A stretch of DNA of 41,162 nt, from positions 1 through 41,162 of the forward strand of contig CAZNYC010000019.1 of NCBI GenBank assembly GCA_964577175.1. Direction: 5' to 3'. Below, piece after piece: positions 1 to 7,805 of this stretch. Below the pieces are notes generated by a model. It did no database searches, was not told where the DNA came from, and worked only from the letters and a program-made list of their open reading frames with translations. The DNA is from BS750m-G62 sp964577175 (GTDB lineage Bacteria > Planctomycetota > Phycisphaerae > FEN-1346). A program made the translations under genes and the position numbers. Within the stretch, counting starts at the first letter, position 1; the number at the start of each line of letters is the position of its first letter.

Positions 1-103
1 CCTTGGCGTGAGGCATGTCGTTTGCCGTGGCCGTTCGAGCGCCTTCGCGTGAGGCATGCCGTTCGCCGTGGCCGTTCGAGCGCCTTCGCGTGAGGCGCTT
101 TAT
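1..103. repeat. 41-bp tandem repeat at left edge
   Basis: Two 41-bp units (6-46 and 47-87) differ at only two positions. A third unit begins at 88 and diverges after about 9 bases. Bases 1-5 look like the end of a preceding unit, so the array probably continues to the left of the window. Each unit starts GCGTGAGGCATG and ends TTCGAGCGCCTTC. The array runs directly into the ribosome-binding region of the sulfatase gene. Its function is unknown. Confidence 0.8.
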
Positions 104-123
104 CGCGAAAGGAGAACTCGCCC

Positions 124-1455
124 ATGTCCATGCCCACCCGCCGACGGTTCCTGAAGACGCTGGGTCTCGGCGCCGCCGGCCTGGCGACGGGGTGCCTCGC
201 CCGCGCAGCCACTAGCGCCGACCCCGCCGGCCGCACGCCCAACGTCCTCCTCATCATGGCCGACGACGTCGGCCGCGAGGTCCTCGGCGCCTGCGGCGGC
301 ACGTCGTACGAGACGCCGCACATCGACCGCCTCGCGCGCGAGGGCACGCGGTTCACCTACGCGTTCAGTTGCCCCGTGTGCTCGCCGACGCGGGTCAAGA
401 TCCTGACCGGCCGGTACGGGTTCCGCACCACGCAGAAGTGGGGCCACATCCCGCCCGAGGAACGGACCTTCGGCCACGTGCTCGGCAAGGCCGGCTACGC
501 CACCGCCATCGCCGGCAAATGGCAGATGGCCCTCCTCAAGAACGACCCCGACCACTGCCGCAAGATGGGCTTCCAGCAGTCGTGCGTCTTCGGTTGGCAC
601 GAAGGGCCGCGCTACTACGGACCCTACCTCTATGAAAACGGGAAGCCCAAGCGGTACCCGGACGACGTGTACGGCCCGGACGTGTACGTGGACTTCCTCG
701 TGGACTTCATGAAGGCCAACCGCGACCGTCCGTTCCTGGCGTACTACTCGATGGCCCTGTGCCACGCCGTGAGCGACGACTTCTGGCCCCCGCCGCCCAA
801 ACCGCCCGGCCGGGACCGATACCGCTCCTACGCCGAATGCGTCGCCGCGATGGACCAGCGCGTCGGCCGCATCGTCCGGGCGCTGGAGGACCTCGGCCTC
901 CGCGAGAACACGCTCGTCCTCTACACGACCGACAACGGCACGCCGGGCGCGTTCATCCGCGACGCGGAGAAAGTGGACGGCAAACGGCGGTACCCGCGGG
1001 AGCCGGTCTTCTCCGAGTGGCACGGCAAGAAGGTGCGCGGCGGCAAGGGATCCATGGGCGACATGGGCACCCGCGTCCCGCTCATCGCGAACCAGCCCGG
1101 CACCGTGCCCGCGGGGAAGGTGTGCGACGATCTGGTCGACTTCAGCGACGTCCTGCCCACCCTGGCCGACCTCGCCGGCGCCCGCCTGCCCCAGGACCGA
1201 CCGATCGACGGCCGGTCGTTCGCCCCGCAACTCTTCGGCAAAAAGGGCAACCCGCGCCAGTGGGCGTACACCCAGCACGGGAAGAAGGCGTGGGTCCGCA
1301 CGCATCGCTGGAAACTGTACCGCAACGGTCGGCTCTTCGACATGAAGACCGACCCGATGGAGAAGCAGCCGATCAAGCCCGGCGAGGGTTCCGACGAGGC
1401 CAAGGCCGCCCGCAAACGGCTGGAGGCCGTCCTGGCGGACCTGAAGGCGTCGTGA
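124..1455 (+). CDS. Tat-exported type I sulfatase
   Basis: The 443-residue protein is a formylglycine-dependent sulfatase that would hydrolyse sulfate esters, probably of a polysaccharide, outside the cytoplasm. Residues 6-11 give a twin-arginine motif (RRRFLK) followed by a hydrophobic stretch ending near Cys24, so it may be a Tat lipoprotein. The metal-binding segment MADDVG lies at 45-50. The modification motif CSPTR is at 86-90, with Cys86 the residue converted to formylglycine. A further family motif, TTDNG, lies near 270. Length is normal for the family. The start is preceded by AAAGGAGA. The substrate cannot be read from the sequence, and no sulfatase-maturating enzyme is encoded in the window. 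Confidence 0.93.
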   Translation: MSMPTRRRFLKTLGLGAAGLATGCLARAATSADPAGRTPNVLLIMADDVGREVLGACGGTSYETPHIDRLAREGTRFTYAFSCPVCSPTRVKILTGRYGFRTTQKWGHIPPEERTFGHVLGKAGYATAIAGKWQMALLKNDPDHCRKMGFQQSCVFGWHEGPRYYGPYLYENGKPKRYPDDVYGPDVYVDFLVDFMKANRDRPFLAYYSMALCHAVSDDFWPPPPKPPGRDRYRSYAECVAAMDQRVGRIVRALEDLGLRENTLVLYTTDNGTPGAFIRDAEKVDGKRRYPREPVFSEWHGKKVRGGKGSMGDMGTRVPLIANQPGTVPAGKVCDDLVDFSDVLPTLADLAGARLPQDRPIDGRSFAPQLFGKKGNPRQWAYTQHGKKAWVRTHRWKLYRNGRLFDMKTDPMEKQPIKPGEGSDEAKAARKRLEAVLADLKAS

Positions 1456-1486
1456 GCCAATGAGGAATGCTGTCACTGCACCATAC

Positions 1487-1606
1487 TGTCATTCTGAGGT
1501 TCCGCTTGCGGGACCGAAGAATCTCGCCGTGCGAAAAGCGACAAGGCGAGATTCTTCGTCGCGGCCCGCCTCCGGCGGGTGAACGTCGCCGCTCCTCAGA
1601 ATGACA
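1487..1606. repeat. Interspersed palindromic repeat, family A, copy 1
   Basis: This intergenic element between the sulfatase and agmatinase genes begins TGTCATTCTGAGG and ends CCTCAGAATGACA. Its inner arms are CGAAGAATCTCGCC and GGCGAGATTCTTCG, so both strands could form a long stem. A second full copy lies at 14071-14181 and a right half at 26316-26360. It is probably a REP/MITE-like non-coding repeat that may also act as a bidirectional terminator. Confidence 0.85.
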
Positions 1607-1662
1607 ACGCCGTACGTTCCTTACGCCTGGTCCAGCAGACTCTCCAAGACAGGACTCCGTCT

Positions 1663-2538
1663 ATGACGCCATCGCCCACGTTCCTCGACCTGCCGCCCGA
1701 CCTGGCCGACCCCCAGCAGGCGCGGTACGCCGTCCTGCCCGTCCCGTACGAGGGCACCGTCTCGTACGCCGCCGGGACGGCGGCGGGGCCGGCGGCGATC
1801 CTCGCGGCCTCGGCCCAGGTGGAACTGTACGACGAGCAACTCGGCGCCGAGTGCGTGGCGGCCGGCGTGGCCACGCTCCCGCCCGTCGAACCGGCCGACG
1901 ACCCCGCCGCCATGATGGACCGCATCCGCGCCGCCGCCGGGCCGCTCATGCGCGAGGGCACGTTCGTCCTGACCCTGGGCGGCGAGCACAGCATCACCGC
2001 CCCGCTCGTCGCCGCCGCGCGGGAGGCGTTCGGCGACCTCAGCGTCCTCCACGTCGACGCCCACGCGGACCTCCGCGACGCCTACGGCGGCACGCCGCAC
2101 AGCCACGCCGCAGTGATGCGGCGGGTGCTGGAGATGACGCCGCACCTCGTCCAGGTGGGCATCCGGAGCCTGTCGAGGGAGGAGGCCGAGGCCTGCCCGG
2201 AGCAGGTCGCCCGCTTCATCACGCCCGCGATGTGCGAGGACGACCCCGCCTGGGTGGACCGCGCCCTCGACGGGCTGGGCCGGCGCGTCTACGTGACGGT
2301 GGACATGGACGGCCTGGACCCGTCGGTGGCGCCGGGCGTCGGCACGCCGGAGCCGGGCGGCCTCTCGTGGCGGCAGGTGCTCCGGCTGCTGCGCCGCGTG
2401 GCGGCCGAGCGGGAGGTCGTGGCGGCCGACGTCGTCGAGGCCCGCCCGATTCCCGGCCAACCCCTGACGGAGTTCGTCGCCGCCCGCCTCGCCTACAAGA
2501 TCATCGCGTACGCCCAGGCGCGCCACGCCCGGCCATGA
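1663..2538 (+). CDS. speB: Agmatinase (agmatine ureohydrolase family)
   Basis: The 291-residue protein belongs to the arginase/agmatinase (ureohydrolase) family and most likely converts agmatine to putrescine and urea. The binuclear manganese ligands are visible: GGEHS with His109, VDAHAD with Asp132, His134 and Asp136, and DMDGLD with Asp214 and Asp216. The frame is open upstream to 1579, but that part lies in repeat DNA. The ATG at 1663 fits the family N-terminus and normal length. It converges on the deoxyhypusine-synthase-like and arginine decarboxylase genes, which supports an agmatine substrate over arginine or guanidinobutyrate. Family and context agree, but exact specificity is inferred. 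Confidence 0.88.
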   Translation: MTPSPTFLDLPPDLADPQQARYAVLPVPYEGTVSYAAGTAAGPAAILAASAQVELYDEQLGAECVAAGVATLPPVEPADDPAAMMDRIRAAAGPLMREGTFVLTLGGEHSITAPLVAAAREAFGDLSVLHVDAHADLRDAYGGTPHSHAAVMRRVLEMTPHLVQVGIRSLSREEAEACPEQVARFITPAMCEDDPAWVDRALDGLGRRVYVTVDMDGLDPSVAPGVGTPEPGGLSWRQVLRLLRRVAAEREVVAADVVEARPIPGQPLTEFVAARLAYKIIAYAQARHARP

Positions 2539-2569
2539 GCGGAGCGAATGGCCGGGAACGAGGCACCCG
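2528..2569. repeat. Palindromic repeat, family D, copy 1
   Basis: A hairpin with arms CCCGGCCAT and ATGGCCGGG overlaps the last codons of the agmatinase gene. A nearly identical copy lies at 11667-11706, just after scpB. Both sit at 3' ends of genes, so they may serve as transcript ends. A further GC-rich inverted repeat follows between about 2575 and 2630. Confidence 0.65.
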
Positions 2570-2679
2570 GCGCAGCGCGGTGGGCAGTCTTGCCCACCGC
2601 GCGGTGCCCAAGACTGGACACCGCGCGGCAATCGTGGATGACCCGCTGCTCCCGCAGCGGGCTCGAAAGGCACCGTGCC

Positions 2680-3813
2680 CTACTTCTCCCTCTCCGCCTT
2701 CATCGAGACGAGCCGGTCGCCGTCCCACTCGAAGTGCAGCCGCGGGCGCGGCGGGGCGGGATGGCGGTCGAACACGTAGCCGGCCAGCATCGGCAGCGAC
2801 ACGCTCGGCTCCACCCACGCCATGGCGAACCGGGCCTTGCGGTCGATCTTGCCCCACGACTGGGCCTCGCCCAGCGTCGAGCCCGAAAGGCCCCCGTCCT
2901 GGATGACGGCGGTGGTCACCTGGATGGCGTAATCGTGCGCCCGCTCCTCGCCGAAGATGTACGCCGATACGATCGAATCGTTGATATAGTTCTTCGGCAC
3001 GCCGCCGGCCACGTAGACGGCGGCGGTCTTGCGGCTGGCGACGACGATCTGCGTCAGTTCGTAGTTGTCGCGGATGGAATCGATGGCGATGCCCGGCCGC
3101 CCCTGGCGGCGGCACCTGTAATAGTGCTCGGTCAGCCCGATGCCGATGGACGAATCGTTCAGCGCGGGCGAGAAGATCGGCACCCCCAGCCGGTGGCACT
3201 GGTGCACGATGGAATCGGGGTCGGAGAGTTTCGACCCGAGGAAATCCAGGTACGCCCGGCTCGACGTGATGCCGGGTTCCATCTCGTCGGCCACCCGGCC
3301 GCACCACTGGTCGGTCTGCCAGAACGCCTCCTCGTCCACGTACGTGTCGTAGATGCGGTCGATGCGGAGGTCCCTGAGCGCCACGTCGTCCGCCGCCGGC
3401 GTGCCGCGCCAGTGCCGGTTCCCCCGCGCCTGGTACACGTCCTGGTACAGGATGGCGCCGGTGGAAACGACGACGTCGACGTACCCGCCGACGACGAGGT
3501 CGCGGATGACCTTCCGCAGGCCCGCCGCAATGAGCGGCCCGGCCAGGCCCAGGAAGACGGTCGGCCGGCCGCGGTCCTCGTACATCGCCGTCAGCACGCG
3601 GGCGCACGTACCGAGGTTCCGGGCCTGGATGCTCATCTCGCCCATCGCCTCGACGAGGTCGGCCACAGTCATGCCGGACCGGACGTCGGCGGCCCGGACG
3701 GGCCGCTTCAGCACCCGCTTCTTGGCCTTCGCCTGCTCCGCCGGAAGCGGCGGATAGGGGTTTGCCGATTCGGTCTCGTCCGGACGGCGGTCGTCGCGGT
3801 CAGGCGGCGGCAT
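2680..3813 (-). CDS. Deoxyhypusine synthase-family protein (probable polyamine aminobutyltransferase)
   Basis: The 377-residue protein is clearly homologous to deoxyhypusine synthase, which uses NAD to move an aminobutyl group from spermidine to a lysine of eukaryotic/archaeal eIF5A. Bacteria lack eIF5A, so bacterial members are thought to act on free amines such as putrescine to give homospermidine. The conserved active-site segment SWGKI is present, with the Schiff-base lysine at residue 322. GGVPKNYI, an equivalent of the enzyme's GGG-K region, lies upstream of it. The ATG at 3813 is chosen because GAGGAGC precedes it. Upstream in-frame sequence falls in a repeat. It neighbours arginine decarboxylase and agmatinase genes, supporting a role in polyamine synthesis. 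The reaction is inferred. Confidence 0.85.
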   Translation of the reverse strand: MPPPDRDDRRPDETESANPYPPLPAEQAKAKKRVLKRPVRAADVRSGMTVADLVEAMGEMSIQARNLGTCARVLTAMYEDRGRPTVFLGLAGPLIAAGLRKVIRDLVVGGYVDVVVSTGAILYQDVYQARGNRHWRGTPAADDVALRDLRIDRIYDTYVDEEAFWQTDQWCGRVADEMEPGITSSRAYLDFLGSKLSDPDSIVHQCHRLGVPIFSPALNDSSIGIGLTEHYYRCRRQGRPGIAIDSIRDNYELTQIVVASRKTAAVYVAGGVPKNYINDSIVSAYIFGEERAHDYAIQVTTAVIQDGGLSGSTLGEAQSWGKIDRKARFAMAWVEPSVSLPMLAGYVFDRHPAPPRPRLHFEWDGDRLVSMKAEREK

Positions 3814-3856
3814 GGGACGGCTCCTCGTGAAAGATGATGTGTGGAACAGCACGGCG

Positions 3857-3927
3857 GGTGCCACCGATTGCTTGTCAATCGGTGCCCCTCGCTCGAAGAA
3901 CACGGTGTGACAAGCAAACCGTGGCAC
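3857..3927. repeat. Interspersed palindromic repeat, family C, copy 1
   Basis: The element starts GGTGCCACCGATTGCTTGTC and ends with an inverted counterpart, ACAAGCAAACCGTGGCAC. It fills much of the gap between the two minus-strand polyamine genes. Other copies lie at 15059-15129 and 22354-22424. Confidence 0.8.
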
Positions 3928-4002
3928 GTGGCGGTCGACGCGCATGCTTTCCCGACGGCGCGAACGCATGCCACCCCGCGATTCCTGCCACCCGCGATGG
4001 GG

Positions 4003-4551
4003 CTACGGCAGAAAGACGGCGGCGGCCACGGTCGTAGTCCACAGGCCCCTGGCGTCGGCCTCGGCCGTCTGCACGCACGCCCGCGTCCGGACGATCTTGC
4101 CGGACATCCGGTAAATCTCCCGCCGGTCGTCGTAAGCCGTCTCCGGGTCGAACGCGATACCGAGCGTGGTGGCCAGCATCGTGGCCGCCATGTCTTCCAC
4201 CAGGTCCGACAGGCGGGCCTCGGTCATGCCGAACCCGTGGTGCTCGCTGATGTACCCGTACTGGGTGCCCTCGGCCGGCTGGGCCAGGCCGATGCCCGAC
4301 CCCACGAGGCGCGACGGCTCGTTCGTGGACGCCTCGGCCATGACGACGAACGTGATCTGGCCGGGCTGAATCTGCTCGACGCCCTTGCGGCGGGAGATGA
4401 TCTTGCAGTCGGGCGGCAGGATGCTGGAGACGCGGACCAGGTTGCACGTTTCGATGCCCGCCTTCCGCAAGGCCATCTCGAAACTCTGGAGCCGCGTCTG
4501 GTGCTTGCCCACGCCCTTGGTGAAGAAGACCTGGCTGGGAATCGGGAGCAT
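4003..4551 (-). CDS. Pyruvoyl-dependent arginine decarboxylase
   Basis: The 182-residue proenzyme should self-cleave and decarboxylate arginine to agmatine, the first step of putrescine synthesis. The cleavage motif VSSILPP lies at 41-47. Ser42-Ser43 is the expected scissile pair, with Ser43 becoming the pyruvoyl cofactor. Other family segments are KGVGKHQ near the N-terminus and MAEASTNEP in the middle. Length matches the archaeal/bacterial PvlArgDC family. The ATG at 4551 is preceded by GAGGGGAG, and a sigma70-like promoter lies at 4672-4700. It precedes the deoxyhypusine-synthase-like gene on the same strand and faces agmatinase, so the three form a putative arginine-to-polyamine module. 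Confidence 0.92.
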   Translation of the reverse strand: MLPIPSQVFFTKGVGKHQTRLQSFEMALRKAGIETCNLVRVSSILPPDCKIISRRKGVEQIQPGQITFVVMAEASTNEPSRLVGSGIGLAQPAEGTQYGYISEHHGFGMTEARLSDLVEDMAATMLATTLGIAFDPETAYDDRREIYRMSGKIVRTRACVQTAEADARGLWTTTVAAAVFLP

Positions 4552-4671
4552 GGGGCGTCTCCCCTCGCTGCTGGGGCACATCCGCGGCCGGACCGTGCCG
4601 ACAGTCTATGATGGATCGCTCTTGGAGCCCTTTGACCCGCGCCGGGCCCACGTGCCCCGGCATGATCGCAC

Positions 4672-4700
4672 TTCATACCCGTCGGGCGGGCGTTTGTCAA
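4672..4700 (-). promoter_or_regulatory. Sigma70-type promoter for arginine decarboxylase
   Basis: On the minus strand, TTGACA (4695-4700) and TATGAA (4672-4677) are separated by exactly 17 bases. The predicted start is near 4665, leaving a leader of roughly 115 bases before the arginine decarboxylase ATG. Confidence 0.65.
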
Positions 4701-4753
4701 GCGCACAACCGCCTCGGCCGCCACCGGAGCAAAATGGGACCCCGCCGAACCAC

Positions 4754-6487
4754 CTATTCCGACCGCAGCATACACGCCTCGCCGTCGAGTATCAGGAGCC
4801 GCAGGTTCCGGAACACGACCTGCGACTCCCACGCCCCGAGTCCCAATACGCCTTTGTGCCCCAGCCGCCACCGGCCGTAGACGGACAGGTCCGACGGGGA
4901 GCCGGACCACGTCAGGTGCCGCTCGCCGTTCAACCGCACCTCGACGGCGGCGTCCTCGCCCTGGCGGCGAACGGTGACCTCGAGGCGGTACGGCTGGTCG
5001 TTCTTGATATGTGACGGCTTGACCACCCAGGGGACATCGGCCGGGAAGGCGCCCGGGTTCTTGCCGTTCACTTCGCTCAGCCCGTCGCGGTTGCCGTTCA
5101 TGAACGAGAATTCCACGCCGACCGCGGACGGGCCGGCCGGCACGTGCCAGTAGATGCTTTCTTTGCCGGAGGTCCGCATGAACTCGCCGCGGAGACGGTA
5201 ACTGCCGTCGATAACGAGCGGGATCTCGATACGGGCGTGCTTGACCTTTTCGACGGAAGCCAAGGCACCGGCCCCGCGTTTCCACGTGCCTTTGACCGTG
5301 TCTTTCTCGGGATCGACGAGCGGCAGGAGGTCCACCCATTTGCCGGGCTTGATGACGCCGCTCTCGGGAACCTTGGCGGTCTCCGTTTCCCCATCGGCGG
5401 TCGCCTCGCCACCGCCGCCCGCCGATGCCGTGGCAGTCCGCTGCTCCGGCGCGAGACCGGCCAGGAGGTCCTCCACCTTCTTCAGCGCGAGTGTCGCCGT
5501 GGTGCGCTTGAGGTCCTCCATCTCGTGCAGGGAGAGGAACCGGTCGTAGTACGCCTTGGCCCGTTCGAACATCGCCCGTTTGGCGGGCTCCGGGGCCGAT
5601 TCGCCGAGGCTCCGGTACCAGTCGCCCAACTCGACGCACGCCAGTTCCGGCGCCGCCTCCACGCCCTTGCCGACGGCCGGGACGTACTTCAGGAGGTCCT
5701 CGTCCTCCGCGCCTTCCAGGTGGTCCGCCGCGGCGGCGGGGTGGTCCAGATGGACGAGGTACAGGCGGACGAGTTTCTCGCGGGCGGCCGTGTTCTCCGG
5801 GTTGCTCTCGATGAGGCCCTTCATGTTCTCGATGTCCCGCCGGGTGCGGAGGAGGAACTGCGCGCGCTTTTCGCGGGCTTCGACCACGGGCAGCGACGGG
5901 CTCCGGATCGCCCGGGCGATGCCGAGGGCCTTCCGGGCGGCGGCCACCACCTGCGGGTACGCGTCGGCATCGAGATGGGCGTCCGCCTCGGCGAGCAGGG
6001 CGTCGATGTACCCCTCGCCGGCGGCTGTCTTCGCCTCGCCCTCGGCGGCGGCGTACTGTTTCTGCCGGACCTTCGCGACCCGCTCCGCCCCCTCGGCCGC
6101 CTGCTCAGGGATCTGGGCGGCGAGGAACGTGGCCGCCTCGACGGCCGTCGGATACCCCTCCGGATGGGCCGAGGCCAACTCGTAGGCTTTGTCGCAGAGC
6201 ACGTCGAGGAGGGCGGGGGTGCCGGTCGCCTCGCGGGCCGCGGCAAGGAGGCGTTTCGCCAGGGCCACGTCGTCGGCCGCGTCCGTCGTGCCGCGTACGC
6301 GCTCGACGTCCTGGCCGTAGAGGCTCTGCAGCGCCTCGGCGGCCTGACGCGCCCGGGCGTCGGCCTCGGCCGCCGTCGCCTCCCCGTCGGCCTCGGCCGC
6401 CCGCGCAGCCGGCGGAGCGCCGGCGACAAACAGTCCCACGGCGAGGAACATCCCCGTCAACCACGGTCTCGAAGCGATCTGGGGCAT
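4754..6487 (-). CDS. Secreted protein with helical repeats and C-terminal lectin-like domain
   Basis: The 577-residue protein has a signal peptide (hydrophobic stretch at about 10-30 ending AARA), so it is exported. Residues 35-350 are mostly alanine-rich helices resembling tetratricopeptide-type repeats. From about 385 there is a beta-rich domain beginning KPGKWVDLLPLVDPEKDTVK, resembling the laminin-G/DUF1080-like modules common in Planctomycetes. They are linked by a low-complexity segment at about 355-380. A frameshifted fragment of the same terminal domain lies just upstream at 6633-6860. The start has AAGGTGAG upstream and a strong promoter at 6537-6565. No catalytic residues were recognised. 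It may bind carbohydrate or the envelope. Confidence 0.75.
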   Translation of the reverse strand: MPQIASRPWLTGMFLAVGLFVAGAPPAARAAEADGEATAAEADARARQAAEALQSLYGQDVERVRGTTDAADDVALAKRLLAAAREATGTPALLDVLCDKAYELASAHPEGYPTAVEAATFLAAQIPEQAAEGAERVAKVRQKQYAAAEGEAKTAAGEGYIDALLAEADAHLDADAYPQVVAAARKALGIARAIRSPSLPVVEAREKRAQFLLRTRRDIENMKGLIESNPENTAAREKLVRLYLVHLDHPAAAADHLEGAEDEDLLKYVPAVGKGVEAAPELACVELGDWYRSLGESAPEPAKRAMFERAKAYYDRFLSLHEMEDLKRTTATLALKKVEDLLAGLAPEQRTATASAGGGGEATADGETETAKVPESGVIKPGKWVDLLPLVDPEKDTVKGTWKRGAGALASVEKVKHARIEIPLVIDGSYRLRGEFMRTSGKESIYWHVPAGPSAVGVEFSFMNGNRDGLSEVNGKNPGAFPADVPWVVKPSHIKNDQPYRLEVTVRRQGEDAAVEVRLNGERHLTWSGSPSDLSVYGRWRLGHKGVLGLGAWESQVVFRNLRLLILDGEACMLRSE

Positions 6488-6536
6488 GCGAACTCACCTT
6501 AATCGAGGCGTAACATAATCGCACAACACAGGAGGG

Positions 6537-6565
6537 ATTATGCGGGTTGGAAGGGCCCTTGTCAA
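6537..6565 (-). promoter_or_regulatory. Sigma70-type promoter upstream of the 577-residue secreted protein
   Basis: On the minus strand, TTGACA (6560-6565) and CATAAT (6537-6542) are spaced by 17 bases. This gives a leader of about 45 bases to the ATG at 6487. The -35 box overlaps the T-tract of the terminator at 6563-6589. Confidence 0.7.
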
Positions 6566-6589
6566 AAAGCCGGCACGAAAACCGTGCCG
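6563..6589 (-). terminator. Intrinsic terminator downstream of the remnant and DUF4328 gene
   Basis: Reading the minus strand, CGGCACG, loop GTTTT and CGTGCCG form a 7-bp GC-rich stem, followed by GCTTTTT. It would end transcripts coming from the DUF4328 gene and the remnant. Confidence 0.7.
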
Positions 6590-6632
6590 CCCCGCGCCGA
6601 GAATGCGGGCAGGATCCGCGGGCAAGCACCTG

Positions 6633-6860
6633 CTACTCCACCAGCCGCGCCTCCCCGCCCCGCATCGTCAAACGGACCGACCGGAACTCGACGTGCGACG
6701 TGTTCCCCCCAGACCCACGCTGCGGTTGTCCGGAATCCGCCACTTGCCGTGGGAGGCGCCGACCTTCGAGAGCGGCCCGTTCCAGTCGGTGACCTCGCGC
6801 CCGTTCCACGCCACGCGCGTGGCCACGTCGGCCGGCTCCGCATCCGCCGGCCGCCGCCGG
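6633..6860 (-). pseudogene. Frameshifted remnant of a lectin-like C-terminal domain
   Basis: On the minus strand the sequence reads VAWNGREVTDWNGPLSKVG, then a GKWRIPDNRSVGLGG segment, and goes out of frame at a run of six G at about 6704-6709. A one-base shift there continues NTSHVEFRSVRLTMRGGEAR and ends in TAG at 6633-6635. This aligns with the end of the neighbouring 577-residue protein (LNGERHLTWSG, GRWRLGHKGVLGLG, VVFRNLRLLILDGEA). It is therefore a degraded paralogous fragment. The 5' part is missing or overlaps the end of the DUF4328 gene. The single-base shift could also be a sequencing error in a homopolymer. Confidence 0.7.
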
Positions 6861-6900
6861 CTCAGCACCGCCCGGGCCCCGCCGGGTGCACCGGCAGATG

Positions 6901-7590
6901 CTACCCCGTCGGGTCCAGGCACGCCGCGTGATGCAGGGCGGCGTCGCCGAACAGCAGGCGCCACCGCCGCTCCTGCCAGTGCGTGATGCGCCCGGCCATC
7001 CACACGGTCAGTCCCGAAGCCGCCAGCACGACGCCGTGCGACACGAACGTCGCCAGCCGCTGCACGGGACCCGGCCCCACGCTGAGGACGGCCCACACGC
7101 CCACCGCGACCGACGCCGTCCCCGCCACGAACGTCACCCACCACACCGCGGGCACGGTGCGGCGGACCGCCGGCACGGGGTACCCCTCCGGCCGCAGCCG
7201 AGACGGGTCGCTACCGCGCCAGACGTCGATCATGGCCTGAAGCGGGCGGACGAAGTTAGCCACCGGCACGAACCACCACGCCACCGCCCGGGCGGGGGTG
7301 AACGTCGGCCACTTCGCCCCCAGGGCCGGCAGGTTCCGGTACACCGACGCCAGCCACCACAGGAGCGCAGCAAGCGACGCCGCCCAGAATCCGGCCTGCG
7401 CCAGCACAACGGTCCGGCGGGCCACGGGAAAAGCCATGGCGGCCAACCCGTCCCCCGCCGGCACCACCGCAATCGATAGAAGCATGCCGCCGACGGCGGC
7501 GGCAGCGGTCAAGGCCAGCAGATACGTTACCGCAACACACGGCAACCGGGCGGACTTGTAAGGAATCGGAGCATAGCGGTTGGTTGTCAT
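6901..7590 (-). CDS. DUF4328-family membrane protein
   Basis: The 229-residue protein has about five predicted membrane segments, at roughly 17-40, 57-78, 100-115, 145-167 and 178-197. It carries the DUF4328 signature: a tryptophan-rich VYRNLPALG segment followed by FTPARAVAWWFVPVANFVRP and a DVWRGS motif. The family has no established function. The ATG at 7590 has AAGGAGG at good distance. It is divergent from rnfC, and the remnant domain and an intrinsic terminator follow it. Confidence 0.8.
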   Translation of the reverse strand: MTTNRYAPIPYKSARLPCVAVTYLLALTAAAAVGGMLLSIAVVPAGDGLAAMAFPVARRTVVLAQAGFWAASLAALLWWLASVYRNLPALGAKWPTFTPARAVAWWFVPVANFVRPLQAMIDVWRGSDPSRLRPEGYPVPAVRRTVPAVWWVTFVAGTASVAVGVWAVLSVGPGPVQRLATFVSHGVVLAASGLTVWMAGRITHWQERRWRLLFGDAALHHAACLDPTG

Positions 7591-7748
7591 CGCGAGCCTC
7601 CTTGCCGTTCTTATCGCCGTTCACTTGTCCCCTCCCTTCCAGGATTGTTCGCCTCGCCGAACATCAAAGTCAATGGGTCGCGGACGCCGGCGCGCTCCGT
7701 TCGATCCGCGCCCGTCGGCCGTCGGCCGGGCGCGGACCGCGAAAACGG

Positions 7749-7777
7749 TTTACGCCCGCTGCCGGGGCGGTTATAAT
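7749..7777 (+). promoter_or_regulatory. Sigma70-type promoter for the rnf genes
   Basis: TTTACG (7749-7754) and TATAAT (7772-7777) are separated by 17 bases, about 30 bases upstream of the rnfC start. Confidence 0.65.
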
Positions 7778-7805
7778 CGGCCTTCTTTTCGCATAAGGAA
7801 ACGAC

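Noticed and set aside
1..103. Possible CRISPR array
   Set aside because: The 41-bp units are contiguous without distinct spacers and no cas genes are near, so this is an ordinary tandem repeat.
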